Assembly: GCA_946478635.1 (NCBI GenBank)
Contig: CAMLCX010000361.1
Coordinates: 1 to 5,389, forward strand
Direction: 5' to 3'
Origin: an uncultured Pseudomonadota bacterium
GTDB taxonomy: Bacteria > Desulfobacterota_B > Binatia > UBA9968
DNA: 5,389 nt
Below, in pieces: positions 5,207 through 5,389 of this stretch; the stretch's first letter is position 1, and every line of letters begins with the position of its first letter. The notes below the pieces were generated by a model, which saw only the letters and a list, made by a program, of their open reading frames with translations, did no database searches and was not told where the DNA came from. The position numbers were made by a program, and so were the translations under genes.

Positions 5207-5389
5207 CTATTTCGCCAACAATTTTTTCAGCCAGTCGATAACTTCCGGTGGTTGATCGATGACTTCCTTGGCTAGCGCTTGCAAGTCTTCGCCGCTGGTC
5301 GGGCGGATCTCCCAGCCGCTCTTTTTCGCTTCGGCGAGGAAGTCAGGGTCTTTCATGGTCTTGGCAAAGGCATCACGCAGGAGTGTAAC
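5207..5389 (-). CDS. tctC: TctC/Bug-family solute-binding protein (first copy, TctC-A), C-terminal 60 residues
   Basis: Only the last 60 codons plus the TAG stop at 5207-5209 are in the window; the rest lies past the right edge. The visible peptide contains LLRDAFAKTMKDPDFLAEAK, SGEDLQALAKEV and QPPEVIDWLKKLLAK. It aligns without gaps to the C-terminus of the complete neighbour, with 39 identical residues of 60 by my count, including the identical SGEDLQALAKEV and the same final LLAK. The motif L-R-D-A-x-x-K-x-x-K-D-P-x-F is typical of the C-terminal helices of this family. The pair is thus a tandem duplication of the binding-protein gene. With two receptors and one visible TctA, the copies may feed the same permease with different ligands. 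The ligand is unknown. Confidence 0.88.
   Translation of the reverse strand, partial: VTLLRDAFAKTMKDPDFLAEAKKSGWEIRPTSGEDLQALAKEVIDQPPEVIDWLKKLLAK

Overview
The window is an operon-like run of genes, all on the minus strand, read from position 5389 down to 1. In transcription order it holds: the 3' end of a TctC-type solute-binding protein, a second complete TctC paralogue, a TctA-type large permease, a complete amidohydrolase of the N-acyl-D-amino-acid deacylase family (COG3653, amidohydrolase 3), and the first 74 codons of a second, unrelated metal-dependent hydrolase (amidohydrolase 2, ACMSD-like). No rRNA, tRNA, CRISPR array, intact insertion sequence or replication origin was seen.

Organism: codon use is bacterial and moderately GC-rich. 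Expanded TctC/Bug binding proteins next to amidohydrolases are typical of environmental, uncultivated proteobacterial-like lineages. Betaproteobacteria, Rokubacteria, Tectomicrobia and Desulfobacterota/Binatota-like groups are all possible. The non-coding DNA contains several unrelated palindromic repeat types, which also suggests a repeat-rich soil or sediment genome. The sequence does not fix the phylum.

Layout: 5389-5207 is the TctC-A tail. 5186-4098 is TctC-B, whose signal-peptide region overlaps an inverted array of GTTCAA/TTGAAC octamers. 4097-3795 is a 303-base gap with a doubtful 54-codon ORF and a strong operator-like palindrome before tctA; it has no tctB. 3794-2295 is tctA. 2294-2019 is a gap with nested inverted repeats and a sigma70-like promoter. 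2018-351 is the amidohydrolase-3 gene. 350-223 is a short gap with a REP-like hairpin. 222-1 is the amidohydrolase-2 start.

Inferred role: TctC proteins capture a carboxylate-type solute in the periplasm and TctA moves it across the inner membrane. The two hydrolases may then act on it in the cytoplasm, for example by cleaving an amide or cyclic amide and then hydrolysing or decarboxylating the product. The substrate cannot be read from the sequence. The most notable points are the repeat array that supplies most of a signal peptide, the amidohydrolase-3 that lacks the expected histidine ligands, the tandem tctC duplication without tctB, and the two operator-like palindromes.
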